Assembly: GCA_003342815.1 (NCBI GenBank)
Contig: PTEX01000006.1
Location: 2,735,338-2,799,337, forward strand
DNA: 64,000 nt
Source of the DNA: Eudromia elegans
Taxonomy: Eukaryota > Chordata > Aves > Tinamiformes > Tinamidae
Reading direction: 5' to 3'
The notes beneath the pieces are model-generated. The model saw only the letters and a list, made by a program, of their open reading frames with translations. It searched no databases and had not been told where the DNA came from. This document shows, piece by piece, positions 1 through 12,255 of the stretch. Both the position numbers and the translations under genes were made by a program. Position 1 is the first letter of the stretch, and the number at the start of each line of letters is the position of its first letter.

Positions 1-60
1 CTATGAATTAGAATATTTGTTGAGAGACGTTAAAGCACTAAATGAAGGTTTTCAGTCCGG

Positions 61-1260
61 TCCCCACCCCGCGCTGGGCGCTTGCTCGTGTGCCTGCTCG
101 TGGGGCAGTCGTGGGGCAAAGCCTGTCTAGAGGTTCGAGGGAGCAAACGCATCTCGCCCTGCGCTGCTTACGGCCGCTCTGGGGAGCGTGAGCACGCTGG
201 GGAGAGCTCCCTCGCGCTCTTAGGGAGGACTTTGTTTGGATGTGGGGCTGCATCAGCGGTTCAGCTGGCGTTACCCATTGAATCCGTTGTCCTTTGAATT
301 GCCACGTGGCACTATGGCCTGCGGGTACCGCATGTGCTGTCCTTCGATTTGCACAGAGTGTGAGTCTGCCTCGGGTGGGCAGCTGGCTAATTTTTGAGCG
401 TCGTCCTTTGGCTTGCAGCTGGCTAATTTTTGAGCATCGTCCTTTGGTTTTAGGTGTCTTTGGAACAGTTTCTTAAGTCAGAGAGAAAATTGTGGATATC
501 TCACAACCATTTGATGAACTTAGGAGAAAAAAGCCTAAAGAGCTGCATTTTGCAAGCACTGGCTTGGCAGGAAGGTGCCATTAGATAACGCTTCTCTGTA
601 ATGACCAAAACCATTTTGTCTTGAATTTAAGGGACAAAGGAACAAAGAAACTTTTCACAAAGGCATTTAGGAGTTTGCAGCCTTTTCCTGATTGGCTCTA
701 AATTCATATTGCACGCCAGAGCACCCTGGCTGACATGACAGACTAAGCCCCAATGGGTGCTTCCCGTTTGGAGGGCTCGGCCCAAGGAGAAGGGCTGTGT
801 TGAGTGCAACACCCCAGCAGCACCCAGGCAAGGGGACTCAGATCACCGGACCAGGGCAGAGCTGCAAGGTGCTGGGGTGCCCACGAAGACGCAATCATAA
901 CCGGCACACACACCACTCACTGTCCGGCAGCGCGGCCGCCCCCATGGCAGCCGAGGCCTGAAGTGAATTTCTTGCTGCCATCTTGTGTCTAAAGGCAAAA
1001 CGGCAAGGAAATTTCTAGAGTTCCGAAGTGCCCTTTTTTTTTACACGCCGCGTCAGGATGTTCTTCATAACACCGAAGGGTTGACGAAGGCCGGGGCTAA
1101 GCAGGGAAGCGGCTACGGCTGGCCCTCACGTAGCGTGGGAAAGGACGGATTAGCCAGGGGTGTGTGACTTCCCAGCGAGCCGCGCTCGGGGGAGCGGAGG
1201 TGAAGCTGCTCAAAGCGGCTCTCTGCGGACGCTTATTCCCCGCAGAAGAGTTTTATGAGG
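61..1260. promoter_or_regulatory. CpG-rich island-like block, possible promoter
   Basis: CpG is strongly enriched here compared with the rest of the window. By hand I count about 16 CpG in 61-240 and about 21 in 1021-1260, while AT-rich stretches elsewhere have around one per 100 bases or fewer. A NotI-type octamer lies at 932-939 and another just outside at 1679-1686. The middle (about 450-800) is poorer in CpG, so these may be two small islands. Unmethylated CpG islands usually mark promoters, but I see no TATA box, no clear first exon and no recognisable protein. The open frames in it look like by-products of GC content. Direction is unknown; it could serve a transcript leaving the window to the left or one running right. 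Confidence 0.45.
381..452. repeat. Two-copy 36-bp tandem repeat
   Basis: Two adjacent units, 381-416 and 417-452, share agctggctaatttttgagc followed by atcgtcctttgg or gtcgtcctttgg, and differ at a few positions near their ends. Looser versions of the 'gtccttyg-a/t-ttgc' part appear upstream near 288-302 and 339-352, so this may be the best preserved part of a small degenerate minisatellite inside the CpG-rich block. Confidence 0.75.
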
Positions 1261-2434
1261 TGTCAAGAGAAGTACTTGGTCATTACTAGTCCCAGGACAG
1301 ACAGGGTGGAGCCTGCGCTCGTAATGTTGGCCTCCATTGACCTTCTCCATGAACCCAGCTGTAGCAGTTGCGTGCCACACTCCAGAAAGACCCCAAAGGA
1401 CTAATAGAATTTAATAGGAAAAAGTGCTGTAATCTGCACCTGGGGACTTCACGGTGGTTAATTTCCCTCTTAGCCCTTTTGTTTGTTCTACCTGTTTTTG
1501 CTCCTGATCTCTTGCTTTTCTATGCTGCAGTTCTTACACCCGGTTACCATCCAGCCTCTAGCTCTTGCCTTTATTAGCTGAACTGAAGCTTTTGGCTGGT
1601 GGGAATCGCTCTTACTTTGGACTTCCCCATAGGGAGCCCATGCCCTTTCCATTTGCCTTGAGACAGACAGCAGAGATAGCGGCCGCAGTGGTTTTTGTAG
1701 CAGGAGGTTCTTGCAGTAGCGCTACCTCCAAACTGGACTGCTGACAGTGATTAGGATGAACCCACCGGTGCATCAATTTACTTAGACAACTTCGTTGTAA
1801 ATATCTTAAGGCTTAAGGCATCACAGGACCAGCATTCCATAGCATCCATTTTTGCAAAATAATGACGACAGTGCTATGAAGAAAACATTTTAAAGATAGA
1901 TAATGAGAAGTGAGCTCATTGAAGTAGTTGAGTTGATGGAAGACTTGTTAAGCAGGGACGAAGTATGATCTTGCCCTGGGAAGCGCCCAACACATTGCCC
2001 TTTCCATGCTAACCTCCACATTTAGATCATCCAGGTCTTGACTTTCCATCCAAGTTGTACCAGATCCATCACGGGTTTGCCAGTATGGTATTGCCATGTC
2101 TTTTGGGGTCATGTTTCTAAGATCCACATTTACTGTACTAACTTCAAAAACAACTATGTTCAGTCCTTATCTAATATAACTGCTGCTGTGTGAGAAATTG
2201 GTACATACCTTTCTCTTCTTTGTGAAACATATAAAGATCTTTGGGGTTCTTGGCTTGAAAAACTCTTCTGTGACACTCCAAATAATGTTAGTCAATGAAA
2301 CATGAAGCTTCTGGCTTAATTTAGTGATGACTGAGGTCTGTTGATTTTAATGAAATTATGTCTGTATAAATGAGGGTTGGAATTATATAAGCGCAGAAAG
2401 CATCTCTTCATTCTGTAGACTCTGGAAATGTTGT
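1261..2434. other. No gene recognised
   Basis: This is a transition from the CpG-rich block into AT-rich DNA. A pyrimidine tract followed by tatgctgcag ends at 1530 and resembles a splice acceptor, but no exon-like open frame with a donor follows it. The 69-codon open frame at 1368-1577 is hydrophobic and matches no family I know. Confidence 0.5.
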
Positions 2435-2645
2435 TGGCGTAAACCATTGGAACAAACTACCCAAGGGAGACGTGAATTCTCTTTCTCTTGACATTTCTAA
2501 ATAAGACTAAATGCCTTTATGGAAGATATATTTTATTCAAACAGAAATGATATGGCTCAGTGCAAAAGTACCTGGATGAAACTCTCTGGCCTGTTCTATA
2601 CAGAAAGTCAGAAGTCTTTTTAGACCTCAAATTTAAGGGTCTTCA
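2435..2645 (+). mobile_element. CR1 LINE, degraded 3' end fragment
   Basis: The segment follows, in order, the 3' end of sauropsid CR1 elements: accattggaacaaactaccc, then the region for 'ttgacatttctaaataagac' and 'tgcctttatggaagatat', then 'caaacagaaatgatatggctc', then 'ctggcctgttctatacag' and a 'gtcagaag' tail. These correspond to the conserved end of the second open frame and the short 3' UTR. The terminal short direct repeats typical of intact CR1 are not visible, and nothing upstream of about 2435 resembles the element. It is a 5'-truncated, inactive copy. It belongs to a different 3' variant from the copies near 13 and 26 kb. The match is from memory of the family consensus, not an alignment. 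Confidence 0.8.
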
Positions 2646-3060
2646 AAATTTTCTTTTATCTGTCTCCTGCTGTTGATTTTGTTGTTTCTTAACTAAGTTT
2701 CTAGAGTTTTGGGGAGCCAAAAGCTTTTCTGGATATATGACTGCAGGAGGACTATAGAGAAGCTGATAAGAGTCTGAGAGCTGCTTGCCTGCTGACAGTA
2801 ATAGTGGATGATTATTGATATATTGAAACATTCTCAAAAAAAAAAAAAAGTCTCTGTAACAACTTAACATGTATAGGTGATCCATTGGTGAAATAGCAAA
2901 CAATGTTGATTTGGCATTGATGACCATTAGGGTTCAGTGTTAATATGGTTTGAGGTGATGCTCAGGTTCTGCTTTTCCAACAGTATTAACTTGGCTTTTT
3001 TGTGGCTTCGATCACACATTGCAGTATCAGGTAACATTTGGGTTTGAATTTATAGCTTAC

Positions 3061-3140
3061 CCTTGCAAAAGTGAATGCTGGACGTTCATATATTTTTTGC
3101 AGATGAAAGCTTAGCTGCTGGCATAGGAGAAAACAGTCTT
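3061..3140 (-). other. Exon-like segment, minus strand (speculative)
   Basis: Read on the minus strand, a pyrimidine-rich acceptor (gattatttctttcag) precedes an 80-bp open segment that ends in a strong donor, gcaagg|gtaagc. The frame reads DCFLLCQQLSFHLQKIYE and onward with no stop, entering in phase 1 and leaving in phase 0. I recognise no protein, and no flanking exon on the same strand supports it. It may be a decoy. Confidence 0.12.
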
Positions 3141-4037
3141 CTGAAAGAAATAATCTGGACTCAACAGCCGTCTTCAAACTGGATCAACTTAGCATTGGCA
3201 AAATTTCTTTTGTAATCAGTCTGCTAACAGAAAAGTCATAGAATAACTACTTTCCTCAAATAAAATAACTGAAACCAGGAGTCGGTTTGATCTTCGGTGC
3301 ATGTATATCACATCTGTAAATAGAGTTGCTTGCATTTCTACAGGTGCTTACATCAACGATGTACAGTTAGCTCTGTAGATCTAAATACACTTTGAGAGGA
3401 AGGGGGAAAGAGGGCTTTAAACTGCATCTGACCTTCAGGGAAGAGGTGTTATTACAGATAATAGGGATAATCTAAATGATCCAGAAATACGCTAGCTATG
3501 AATGTACTTTCTGTATAAAAATGAGAATTGAGCACAAATAGGGACTGCTAGATGCCACACGCAGTATGAATTCTTCAGTGGTATCATTTCAAGGTGGTGA
3601 GGTGAGGCGTTTGCTAATGCAGTGCTTAGAATTGTCCTTTTTCATGAGAGGGAGTAATGTTCTAAATGTTTGTACTGAACCATGTAAGATGTTATTTCTA
3701 GATGTTAATGTATCTCAAAAGAAAACGATGACCTAGGAGGAACTGGAATATGCTAAACAACATTAAAAAAAATCTTAATAAAAGCAGTTTCCATAGGAAC
3801 TCAAATCTATGAGAACCAACAAGGTTTTTTAGGGACATTATGACTGGCGTATAATAGCAATAATAATAGTTAGTTCTTGTATCATCCTTGTACATGCTGT
3901 GCATGTTTTGATTTCCTAATATTATTTTTCAGTATAAAACCTGGACTGTATTTTTTCATCTCAGACATCGCTCTTTCTACCGCCCCCTTAAATTCTTGTG
4001 AATTCTTTTTTTCTTTTAAATTTTTTATTTACTGCAG
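3141..4037. other. No gene recognised
   Basis: AT-rich DNA without recognisable repeats or open frames of note. The last 40 bases are a long T-rich tract that serves as the pyrimidine tract of the acceptor at 4036-4037. Confidence 0.5.
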
Positions 4038-4344
4038 AAATTCTACTTAAAAAGAAATGTGGGCCGAAAAGTTTGGAATTTGCTTGTAAAATAATGGACA
4101 CTTCTTGTAGTGGATTCCAACTTGAATCCAGCTCAGCCCGGCAAAGGAAATCTTTTACAGCTGGTCAGGTTGTGTCAGATGTGCTGATAAGAAATTGGAC
4201 GCGTGGATGGAACTGTGATCCCTGTCCTGTATATTTTCTAGTCACCAGGTCCACACTGAGGCCAGCACCACTGGATGTGATGTCAGGATCTGTTCTTGCT
4301 TGCCGTGGATTGCTCTGGACAAGCAGATTGCACCTGGGAAGCTG
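4038..4344 (+). other. Exon-like segment, plus strand, possibly non-coding
   Basis: A strong acceptor (T-rich tract, then atttactgcag, ending at 4037) and a strong donor (gggaagctg|gtgagc at 4344/4345) bound 307 bases. One frame stays open throughout and closes only at the TGA created inside the donor. The peptide (for example CGPKSLEFACKIMDTSCS) matches no family I know. Joining this segment to the acceptor at 5782 puts a stop codon at the junction (TG|A), so if the two are spliced together the product is more likely a non-coding RNA or has its stop there. An antisense open frame of 107 codons (4165-4488) also exists, showing that open frames here are not strong evidence. Confidence 0.22.
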
Positions 4345-5781
4345 GTGAGCACTTTCTACCATGCTGCATGACATCATGATTTGCAACCTTGTTAATAGTC
4401 TCATGTCTAAGCTCATGTGCAAGAACCACATCCATTTGCCTGTGCAAATACATGCCTGTGCCTGGATTTCCGTGTGTTTAGACTCCATTAATTTGTTTCC
4501 GGATTTCTCTGTTCATTCCTGGACAAGAGAGAGTATCCTGTAACTTATAACGGTACCGACTCTTTCCGTGGGCCTGAGGCTGACAAGAATGAGAGAGCTC
4601 TTACAGATTGTCCAACCTACTGGGAGAGGGACTGATCCACTTTTGGCAGTGCTCTGAGATCTGACTGCTGATGAGGATGACTGTCCCCGTGTTGGCCTCC
4701 TGCAATTTCTCCTCTCTCTCCCCTTACCTGCATGGATGGCCCTCTCTGGGGGATGTGTGTGTATATTAGTGTCTCACTTTCTCTTTTGTATATAGTATGT
4801 GTTTCCTTAGTGATATATTTAAGAAATGCTTGAAGATCATTTGTATGTCTTCCTCCTCCACCGCAGTGGAGAAAGTATGTTATTATTCTTTAGATAATAG
4901 AACTGTATGTGCTAACACAACATGCAGAATTGTTCTGTAACAGAAGTTTGTCTCAAAATCAGTGTCAAAGCCCTTGTCTCCTAATGGTGGAGATTTCCTC
5001 TAAGTCGCGATTTCCTAGGAGACTTCTTCTTAAAGAGAAGTCCTTTGGTTTGTCAATGCGACAGACTTATTTAATAATAAAAGCCACTGGAAATGAACAT
5101 CAAGTATTTTATTGGCATTTCTACACATCGAACTGTAGGGGGAGATAAGGTCAGACACTGAATATAAAGACAACAATTGACAAAGTAATGTACAGCATTT
5201 GTCTGGTGTCCGGCCAGGGATTTGCAGTGCTGTTAAAATGGTAAAGTACATAGCAAATATTTAATGTGCCAAACCACAGAAGACGGTTGATGATGGTTAT
5301 GAAGTGGAAGAGTCTCTGTAAGTAGTCTCTGTAGTGTATTTACTATATTGTACATTTTGCACATGCTATTTATTATGCTGCTAGTAATATGCTTGCAGTG
5401 CTTTTTTCCCCATAGTGTATTATCATGAACAGAGACCCAGCAGGAGAGTTTTGCTTATTGTGAAATAAGAGTTATGCTTCTTGTTGTCCTCCTCCTTCCG
5501 TAAGAACCAAGTTAGCATGTTCAGGAATGAACAATGTGGGAGTGATTTATTTACATAAAGAAGATTGCTCTGGAAACAAATGTAGATGTAAGAGTGTGAA
5601 AAAAGACCCCCTCAGTGACACCCCAAAAGCAAAGAGAATGATATTAATTAAGAAGTCAGAGAAAGCTGATGTTTTAAACTTCTCCCATTCTCCGGTCATT
5701 TGTTTCCTTATTTCTCTATTAATTTTGCCACCACCATGACCACCATTCATTAGCTCTGTATTGCTTTTCCCCCTCCTGCAG

Positions 5782-6310
5782 ACCTGGGCAGGGGTCAGAG
5801 CCCTGCTCTGTTGGAAACGTGCTCAGCTGGCGGCAGACCAGGAGCTGCAGCAGGAGAGCACCCAGCACGGGCTGGACCCCTCCGCAGTGGGGACCATGGC
5901 CATGGGGCTGCTGCAGCGCATGGCCGCTGCCACCACGCTGGGGGCTGCTTCCTTGGATGCTCCATCACTGCGGTGGGCACACGTCTGGGAATGACCTACC
6001 AGCCTTGTCCAGCTCCGCTGGGTCCTCAGGACAGGCCGTGGGCTGGCATTTGTTTGTGTGTGGCCAGGCCCCCGGGAGCAGGGCTGGTGCCAACATCGGG
6101 GAATGCTGGCTCTCCGTTTTGAAACTGTTGGTGAGAAATCCTGGGTGCTTTGGTGCTTTCCTCCTGTCGCCTGTCCTAGATGAGTCTTTAGGTACTATCC
6201 TGTTTTCACCTGCGCTGGTAGACCTAAGCAAATCAGTTTAATTCTGGTGCAGGGGAGTTTAATGTGTTTTTAATATTACCCTTGAAGACAATTAAAGCAC
6301 GTAAGGAATC
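5782..6310 (+). other. Terminal-exon-like segment with ATTAAA signal
   Basis: The acceptor ttgcttttccccctcctgcag, ending at 5781, is the best in this part of the window. It is followed by a GC-rich segment whose in-phase frame runs to a TGA at 5992-5994 and reads as a plausible, partly helical peptide (AADQELQQESTQHGLDPSAV within it). A polyadenylation hexamer ATTAAA sits at 6291-6296 with T- and G-rich sequence downstream, so 5782 to about 6310 has the form of a last exon with a 3' UTR near 300 bases. Overlapping frames of 103 and 140 codons also exist because GC content is high. I do not recognise the peptide. A long non-coding RNA, a lineage-specific gene or chance are all possible. Confidence 0.28.
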
Positions 6311-7630
6311 TGTCTGGAAGTTTCAGTACTGAATATTACAGAGATATCTAGGGTTTATGTGTGGACGTCTTCTCAGTACAAAAATAGCCTTCCAGGCTGA
6401 GACTTCTGCCCTCCAAATACTTGGACTGATACTTCATTTTAAGTTTATGAGTGTCTTGTTTGAAGGTGGGACTCTTGTTTGCTTAATGTTAAACATGTGC
6501 ATAAATGTTTGTCGGGCTGAGATCTGCAGCTCTCCTCTCAAGGCATCCCCGATTCGCTGTGTATGTTTGCTAGGCAACTTTAAACAATGCACCTTTATTC
6601 TGTTTACTGCAGCTATGGGTTCGTTTCTCTGTGTTTGTGGAAATCCGCGTTTGGCATTTTCAGGGATGCCTGAGCCAAGCTCAAACCTCAGTGTTTGGAT
6701 ATGGGGTGATGGTAGACACATGTCTTGTCAGTTCCACAGTTTTGTTATTTTTTAAAGGTATTTGATTATACGCTGCAAGTATATAATGAAAACAAAGCTT
6801 TCATTAGGCTGGTTTGGGAGGGGCTGTGGTTGAAGTTGGGGGAGAGGAATGACAAAAAAAAGAGATCGAGGAGGAAGGCAGGGCAGGATGAAGGGTGAAA
6901 AACAACCAGTGGTGCTGCAGCAAGTGAGGGGGGAAATTCTTGACACAGCGTTTGGAGCAATTAAGTGCTGGCGCCCTCCGCACTGCCTTGGGGAAGCGGA
7001 GGGTGAGTTGGGGATCCAGGCATGTGTTACTGAGCTGAGGCTACAGGTACCTTTCTGCCTTGGCATGAGGCTGGCTACCTTGAGCAGGAGTTCCAGGGAT
7101 TAACTTTGGATGGGGTCCTTCCCTCTTAAAATTTTCTTGGATAGTTGGAGTCCTCTGGATTTCAGGGAAAACAAAAAAATAAAGGGCTACTAGGAAGGAC
7201 TGCAAGACTGCATTTTAAATGCAATTAAATTAAAATTAATTTTGATACTGTGTATTTATAAGCTTCCTACCACATTCAGCACTAAAGGATCCGACCAGCT
7301 GACAAGCAGCGGTGAGTAAAACCTAACCATATTCCTCCTTGCTAAGGGTCTATTTCACAAATCAGAAACTGAGTGATTAAGATGCCTGGACCTGAGACAT
7401 ACAAGGAGCCAGAGACAGAATAGAACAGCTGACCAAACACATCTGTCCGGTGCCATCTCTACAGGATTTCCTCTCCAGTCCTGGTAATGAGCTCTGGTAA
7501 TGAACTTAACCAAAATGGAGATAATTTGTGGTACATGCAGAGTACGCCAGAAAAGTGGGTTGAGGTTTTTTTGAGCTTGAAAATCCAGAGAACTTAAATT
7601 GTAGGGAATATATCTCTCCCCTAAAGATGA
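6311..7630. other. No gene recognised
   Basis: Contains open frames of 132 codons (plus, 6357-6755) and 104 codons (minus, 6752-7066), but neither resembles a known protein and each overlaps frames on the opposite strand. A donor-like g|gtgagt occurs at 7310 after a short acceptor-bounded stretch, too small to call. Confidence 0.5.
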
Positions 7631-7715
7631 AGGGCTAGATTCTCAAGTGATGTACATCTCTGCAACTTGGCATCAGTGAAGCTATGCTGATTTACACCAG
7701 CTGAAAAATCTGGAA
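7631..7715 (+). repeat. Old sauropsid interspersed repeat
   Basis: The run 'gggctagattctcaagtgat', a middle part, and 'gctgatttacaccagctgaa' followed by aatctgg follow a repeat very common in turtle, crocodile and bird DNA, in which the phrase 'atttacaccagctga.gatctggcc' recurs. The copy is diverged. I do not give a library name because I cannot run a repeat search. Confidence 0.55.
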
Positions 7716-10700
7716 GGGAACAATGCACTTTTTGTTTAATTTTTATGTGCTCCTCAGACCATCCGTCACATTCAGTTGGAGAGGAATAACATTTGGTAGA
7801 TGTTTAGTCTTGATTTTTTTTTTCCTGAAATGGGAAGTGAATTAAATGAAGTGAAGACAGAATAAGGCAGTTTTATTATTAGAGCTAGCTGAACAGTCTG
7901 AAAAAAATTAAAATAAAATTAAAAAAGAATTTGTCAAATAATGTATTTGACATCATGGCAAAATATGAGTGAATACTTTTTTTTTTTTAATAAGAATTGA
8001 AGTTGTTAAACAGGAATTTAAGAGAAGTAGATTGTGGTGCATATGTTTAGATTTACAAAGCGTTGGCGGTATAAAACTGTCTGACGATCCATCTCTTTCG
8101 CAGTGGATGTTATATAGTCTCTGCCTGTTGTAGCTTTGCCTTCATCTGACATCAGCGAGTGCTGAATATGGCCAGGAGATTCAAGATCCTGAGATCATCA
8201 TTTTGGTTCTAGTTACCAAAAGTGAGTTTGGGCTGGTATCTGTTTTGCTTGTTTTGCTGTAGCAGGTGAAGTCCCATGCCAGGGCAGTTGTACATCCGTT
8301 ATCAATGGCTCATTTTGAAGAAAAATGATTTATGGAGTCAAGTATTTGCTTGTGCTTGTGCTTGTAAGGGGATCCTGCTGGCCTGAGCATCAGCACGGGT
8401 GCAGAGCAAGTGGAGCAAGGCTGTGGGGCAGGTCATTTCTCCCAGAGACCAAGGGATTGGATTGAGAATACGCTTAGGACCTGTCCTGCTGCGGGGCAGC
8501 GTAGGTATAAAATGATCATTCTAATCACACAGCAGATCTCAACGATCATTATTCCAGCTGGAGAGCAGATCACAGACTAAGCTTTTCAAAGATGCTGTGG
8601 TTTAATGTGGGAGAAATATGCCTAAATATTATTGCCAAACCTACCAGCCACGCTGTACAAACTACCCTTGCAGTCAATGGGAAATAGCTATGTGAAAAAT
8701 GCAATTTCTCTTTCATAGAAAATTTTGAAATTACTGCTTATTATATTTTGCATTCCAAATTGGAAAAGACAGATATGTGATATTTTCAACAAATAAGTTT
8801 TTTAAATCCTAGGATCTTCTGAGGAGTCCAGTGAGCAAGTGCTGAACCCGCCCCCAACCAGACTCAGCATTCCCATCAGGGAATGCCCAGTTTGAAATAC
8901 TTCAGGTTAATGCAACAGAAGATGAAATGTCACCAAGTGCAAGCCTAACTCCCCTTTCTTCCAGCTCAAGTGATTAGCAGTAGAAAAAAACCCAAGATTT
9001 GTCCTAAAATCACCCTGTAAAGAAAACGGGGAAAAAAAATGATCAGCTCTGGCTTCTGAAGTGTTGATCATGTACCTTATTTGACCTTCAAAATGCATGT
9101 GTAGTGTGCATTTTCTTATGGAGGTGTGGTAGGCAATTTGATATTATGCCCTTTACCAAGAGAGGCAATGAGGCTCAGAAGAGGTGAGAGTGGGGAGTTT
9201 CTTTGCATGAAGTATCAATCCAAGTGAGTAAATATTATGTGGGTTCTGCTGGTACACTGTAGTACACCAAATATTGCTCACATGTCTTTGGAGGTGTTCA
9301 GTGTGATTCAGCGGCTGCCCAATAAATACATTTAGTGCCAGAGACCTATATAACAGAATGCTGCTCTTGGACAGATAGTTCCTGAAAACACAAGTCCCTG
9401 TGTGTGGTTACTGCACCACCAGGGTCTGACTCATTGCTTCGCAAAGCACTTTTGGTTGCTCTGGAAACATGATGATATGCACTATACAAGCCCAGTAACT
9501 ATGCTACTCTAGTGAAAGTCTACTATCTCAGAGTCATCAGAAATACTTTGCTCTGTTATCCACACCATAGTCCTAGGAACTTGTGTCGACCCGCACAGGG
9601 TCCTGCACCTCCAATGTCTCTGAATCCCTCCAGTGTGTTCCAGCTGATGGGGAGCCCTCACCAGGCGCCAGCAGTACAGAATCCATAGCAAAGTACTGCA
9701 CAGTTTTCTTTCCATACTGTAGGGGGTAGTAAAATACTCAGAGTCTACATTTGAAAAAAAAAGGGAAAAAAAAAGAAAAAAAAGGAACACCAAGTAGTAC
9801 AGCAACTGTGTGGAAAATAAACAAAATGTCTATTTTTAAACCAAACTAAATCCATATAATTTTAAATGGGAAACCTTTGAGTCCTTGTAAAACAAGTTCC
9901 TTAAGTGTCTGACTGATGTTATTTAAATGTGTAGTGACTTGGCCTATTAAAAAAAGTTATTAATTGCTGCACTCTCAGGATGAAAGTATCAAACATTTTA
10001 ATTGTGCTCTGCATGTTTAGGATGCAAACAAAAGTGCTCATTGTGAACCTGCCAATTAAAGTAGTTGCCAGTAGGGAAAGGAGATGTGCCTGTGGCTTTC
10101 TTTGGGTTAGCTGAGGTCATGTCTACAACTAATGCACAGGTTCTTGAAGAACTTTGGCATCTAAATGCGTGAAAATTGCTAGCAGTACTCAACTCCTTCT
10201 ATTAAAAGTTTTGTAACTGTTTTGCTCCCAGAGTGATATTTACAGAACAACACATCAAAGCTTTTTTTTTTTTTTTTTTTTTTTTTAAATGCATAATTCT
10301 TAAAAATGCAAAGGGCTGTTTGAGATGTTAATGCTAAGAACTCAGTTAGAGGACTGTGCTTGAGCTACAGAGCTTGGTATCTGACCATGGTCTGGTCAGC
10401 CAGGCAGCTCAGGTGCCATATAGGAAATCCAAGGGAAGCCTACGGGAAAAGTCATGTGCTTCTAATTGCTTAGGACTTTTCTGTTTCAGAGGCAAAGAGG
10501 TTTGAATTAACAGTTTCATTGCTGTGAAGTCATTGTCTGCGTATTTCTGTAGCAGTATTCGACGATCCACAGCATGTTTCAGTGACATATTTCTCTTCCA
10601 AATTATGCAGAAAAAAACCAGACTGCTCATTTTCTTAAAGATTTCAACAGAACTATGTAACCTGTGGAGTTGATTTCTGGTGATGTCCCCCACTCCGAAT

Positions 10701-12199
10701 GAGCCTAATAGGACCTGAACACCAGCTCACTTATTCCATGTATGTTAAAAGCAGTTTGAGTGACTAACACACAAGGCGCACTGTTATAGAAAGCTGAGAA
10801 GAGCTAAGAATCTGGCTCAGGGTTCCCTGCTGCAGGAGGAAAGGATTATGTAAATCCAGATATGAAATGGAAGGTATTTATTTTACATTTTTTTGCAAGG
10901 ATAGATCTGGATATTTCTATATTAGATATTTCACGTATTTCTAGTTTAGCTGATGAAGCTTTATAGGAAGATTTTATAGAAGAAATATGTGCTCTGGTCT
11001 GTGTATACTGATTTTTTGTTATGTAATGCTTTGCATTTTATGGATGACTATTACTAAAGATACTCAAGTAAATTAAAAAAAAAACCTGTAAGCCAAATCT
11101 TTATTTTCAAGAATCTCCAACTATCACTCACATATCCTTGACAAATGTGTCATTTCTCTTAGCAACAGTATAGATGGTTTTAACAAGTATTTTTAACCTG
11201 TGAAAGAAAGTCACAGAATGCCAAGCTCACTTCTGAAATGTAAAGTTATGTGCAGATACCTAAGGGCTCGATTCAGTGGCAGGTTTTGTCCCCTCCACAC
11301 AAGACCGTAGAAGCTGTTCCTGTGGGACATGCTAAATGTTTCAAAGGAGGTGGCTTCGATGGATTTTTTTTTTTCTTTTCCAGCATTAGTCTCTTGTCTT
11401 GTACTGTTCTAAATTATTATATGTGTGATACAACTAACATTGGGGAAAAATATGAATTCTGCAGAGAGATTATTGCAAAGATAGCATTGGTTGTATGAAC
11501 ATTTTTCTGTAATTCAGCCACATTTAAAAGCTAAACAGTTGTCTGAGTAGCTTACAGTAGTTGTTAGATGGTATAATAGTGGCCGTAAGTTCAAGGAGAG
11601 ATTTCCAAAATTCCATTTGCAGTTTTGCCTATAGATAATGTGTTGCAAATTTTACTACTGTTTAAAACCCTTTAAAAACAAATCTGGGATGTCAGATGTT
11701 TCAGTGTTGATCTTTGGTGTCATTTAATCAAATTAAAAGACTGACCAGTCTTTTATAGCAACCCTGTCAGTAGTTTCTGTCATCACGGTGAGATGTGTAA
11801 GGCAGAACAGTGTGGCAACATAGCTCGTTCTGGCTGCATATGTGCCAAAGCCACAAATGGGTTACTGAATATGATCTACATTTTTTTTTTTTCTATTTAA
11901 TGAGTAAAGGCACAGAAAATACACAAAGGTTTTCACATCCCACTCTATCTCACACTCTGATCTCTGGATAGCCTACCGTCCTATGCTCCAAGTGCAAACT
12001 AACCTCTGGATCTAATATTCCAGATCCTGCTGTCTCATTCAAAACCATGTCTTCGTAAGGCTCATAAATATTTATCAGTATCAGTCAAATGCCTTTTTAT
12101 TCCAAGCATCTAGTTAAGTGGGTCAGGCAGACCTGCAGCAAAATCACGTTGTTAGTGTCCTCTTTTGGGCCTCCCAAAGCATACTGTCTTCTCCAAGGC
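7716..12199. other. Gene-desert sequence
   Basis: Mostly AT-rich unique sequence. A short (cttgtg)n stretch occurs near 8345-8366, a possible worn SINE-like piece near 9150-9190 ('aggcaatgaggctcagaaga'), a purine run near 9753-9784, and a pure T run at 10262-10286. Open frames of up to 98 codons (9509-9805, minus) have low-complexity ends and no family resemblance. Confidence 0.55.
10262..10286. repeat. T25 homopolymer
   Basis: An uninterrupted run of 25 T. It could be the A-tail of a retroposed sequence read from the other strand, but no element boundary or target duplication is visible beside it. Confidence 0.9.
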
Positions 12200-12255
12200 T
12201 GTCCTTTAGACAGTAAGCTTCATAGGGCAAATACTATCTTTATTTAGGGCCATAT
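12200..12255 (+). repeat. L2/MIR-like tail fragment
   Basis: The phrase tttagacagtaagcttcata, then gggcaaatactatcttta, follows the widespread amniote motif 'tagactgtaagctc..gggcagggaccatctt' found at the 3' end of L2/MIR-related repeats. Divergence is high and only about 50 bases are recognisable. Sequence on either side is not assignable. Confidence 0.5.

Noticed and set aside
5819..6241. 140-codon plus-strand frame, the longest in the window
   Set aside because: It lies out of phase with the good acceptor-bounded frame in a GC-rich stretch, is rich in W, P, G and C, and reads as a frame shadow.
6357..6755. 132-codon plus-strand frame
   Set aside because: No motif, no supporting splice site, and overlap with a 95-codon frame on the other strand.
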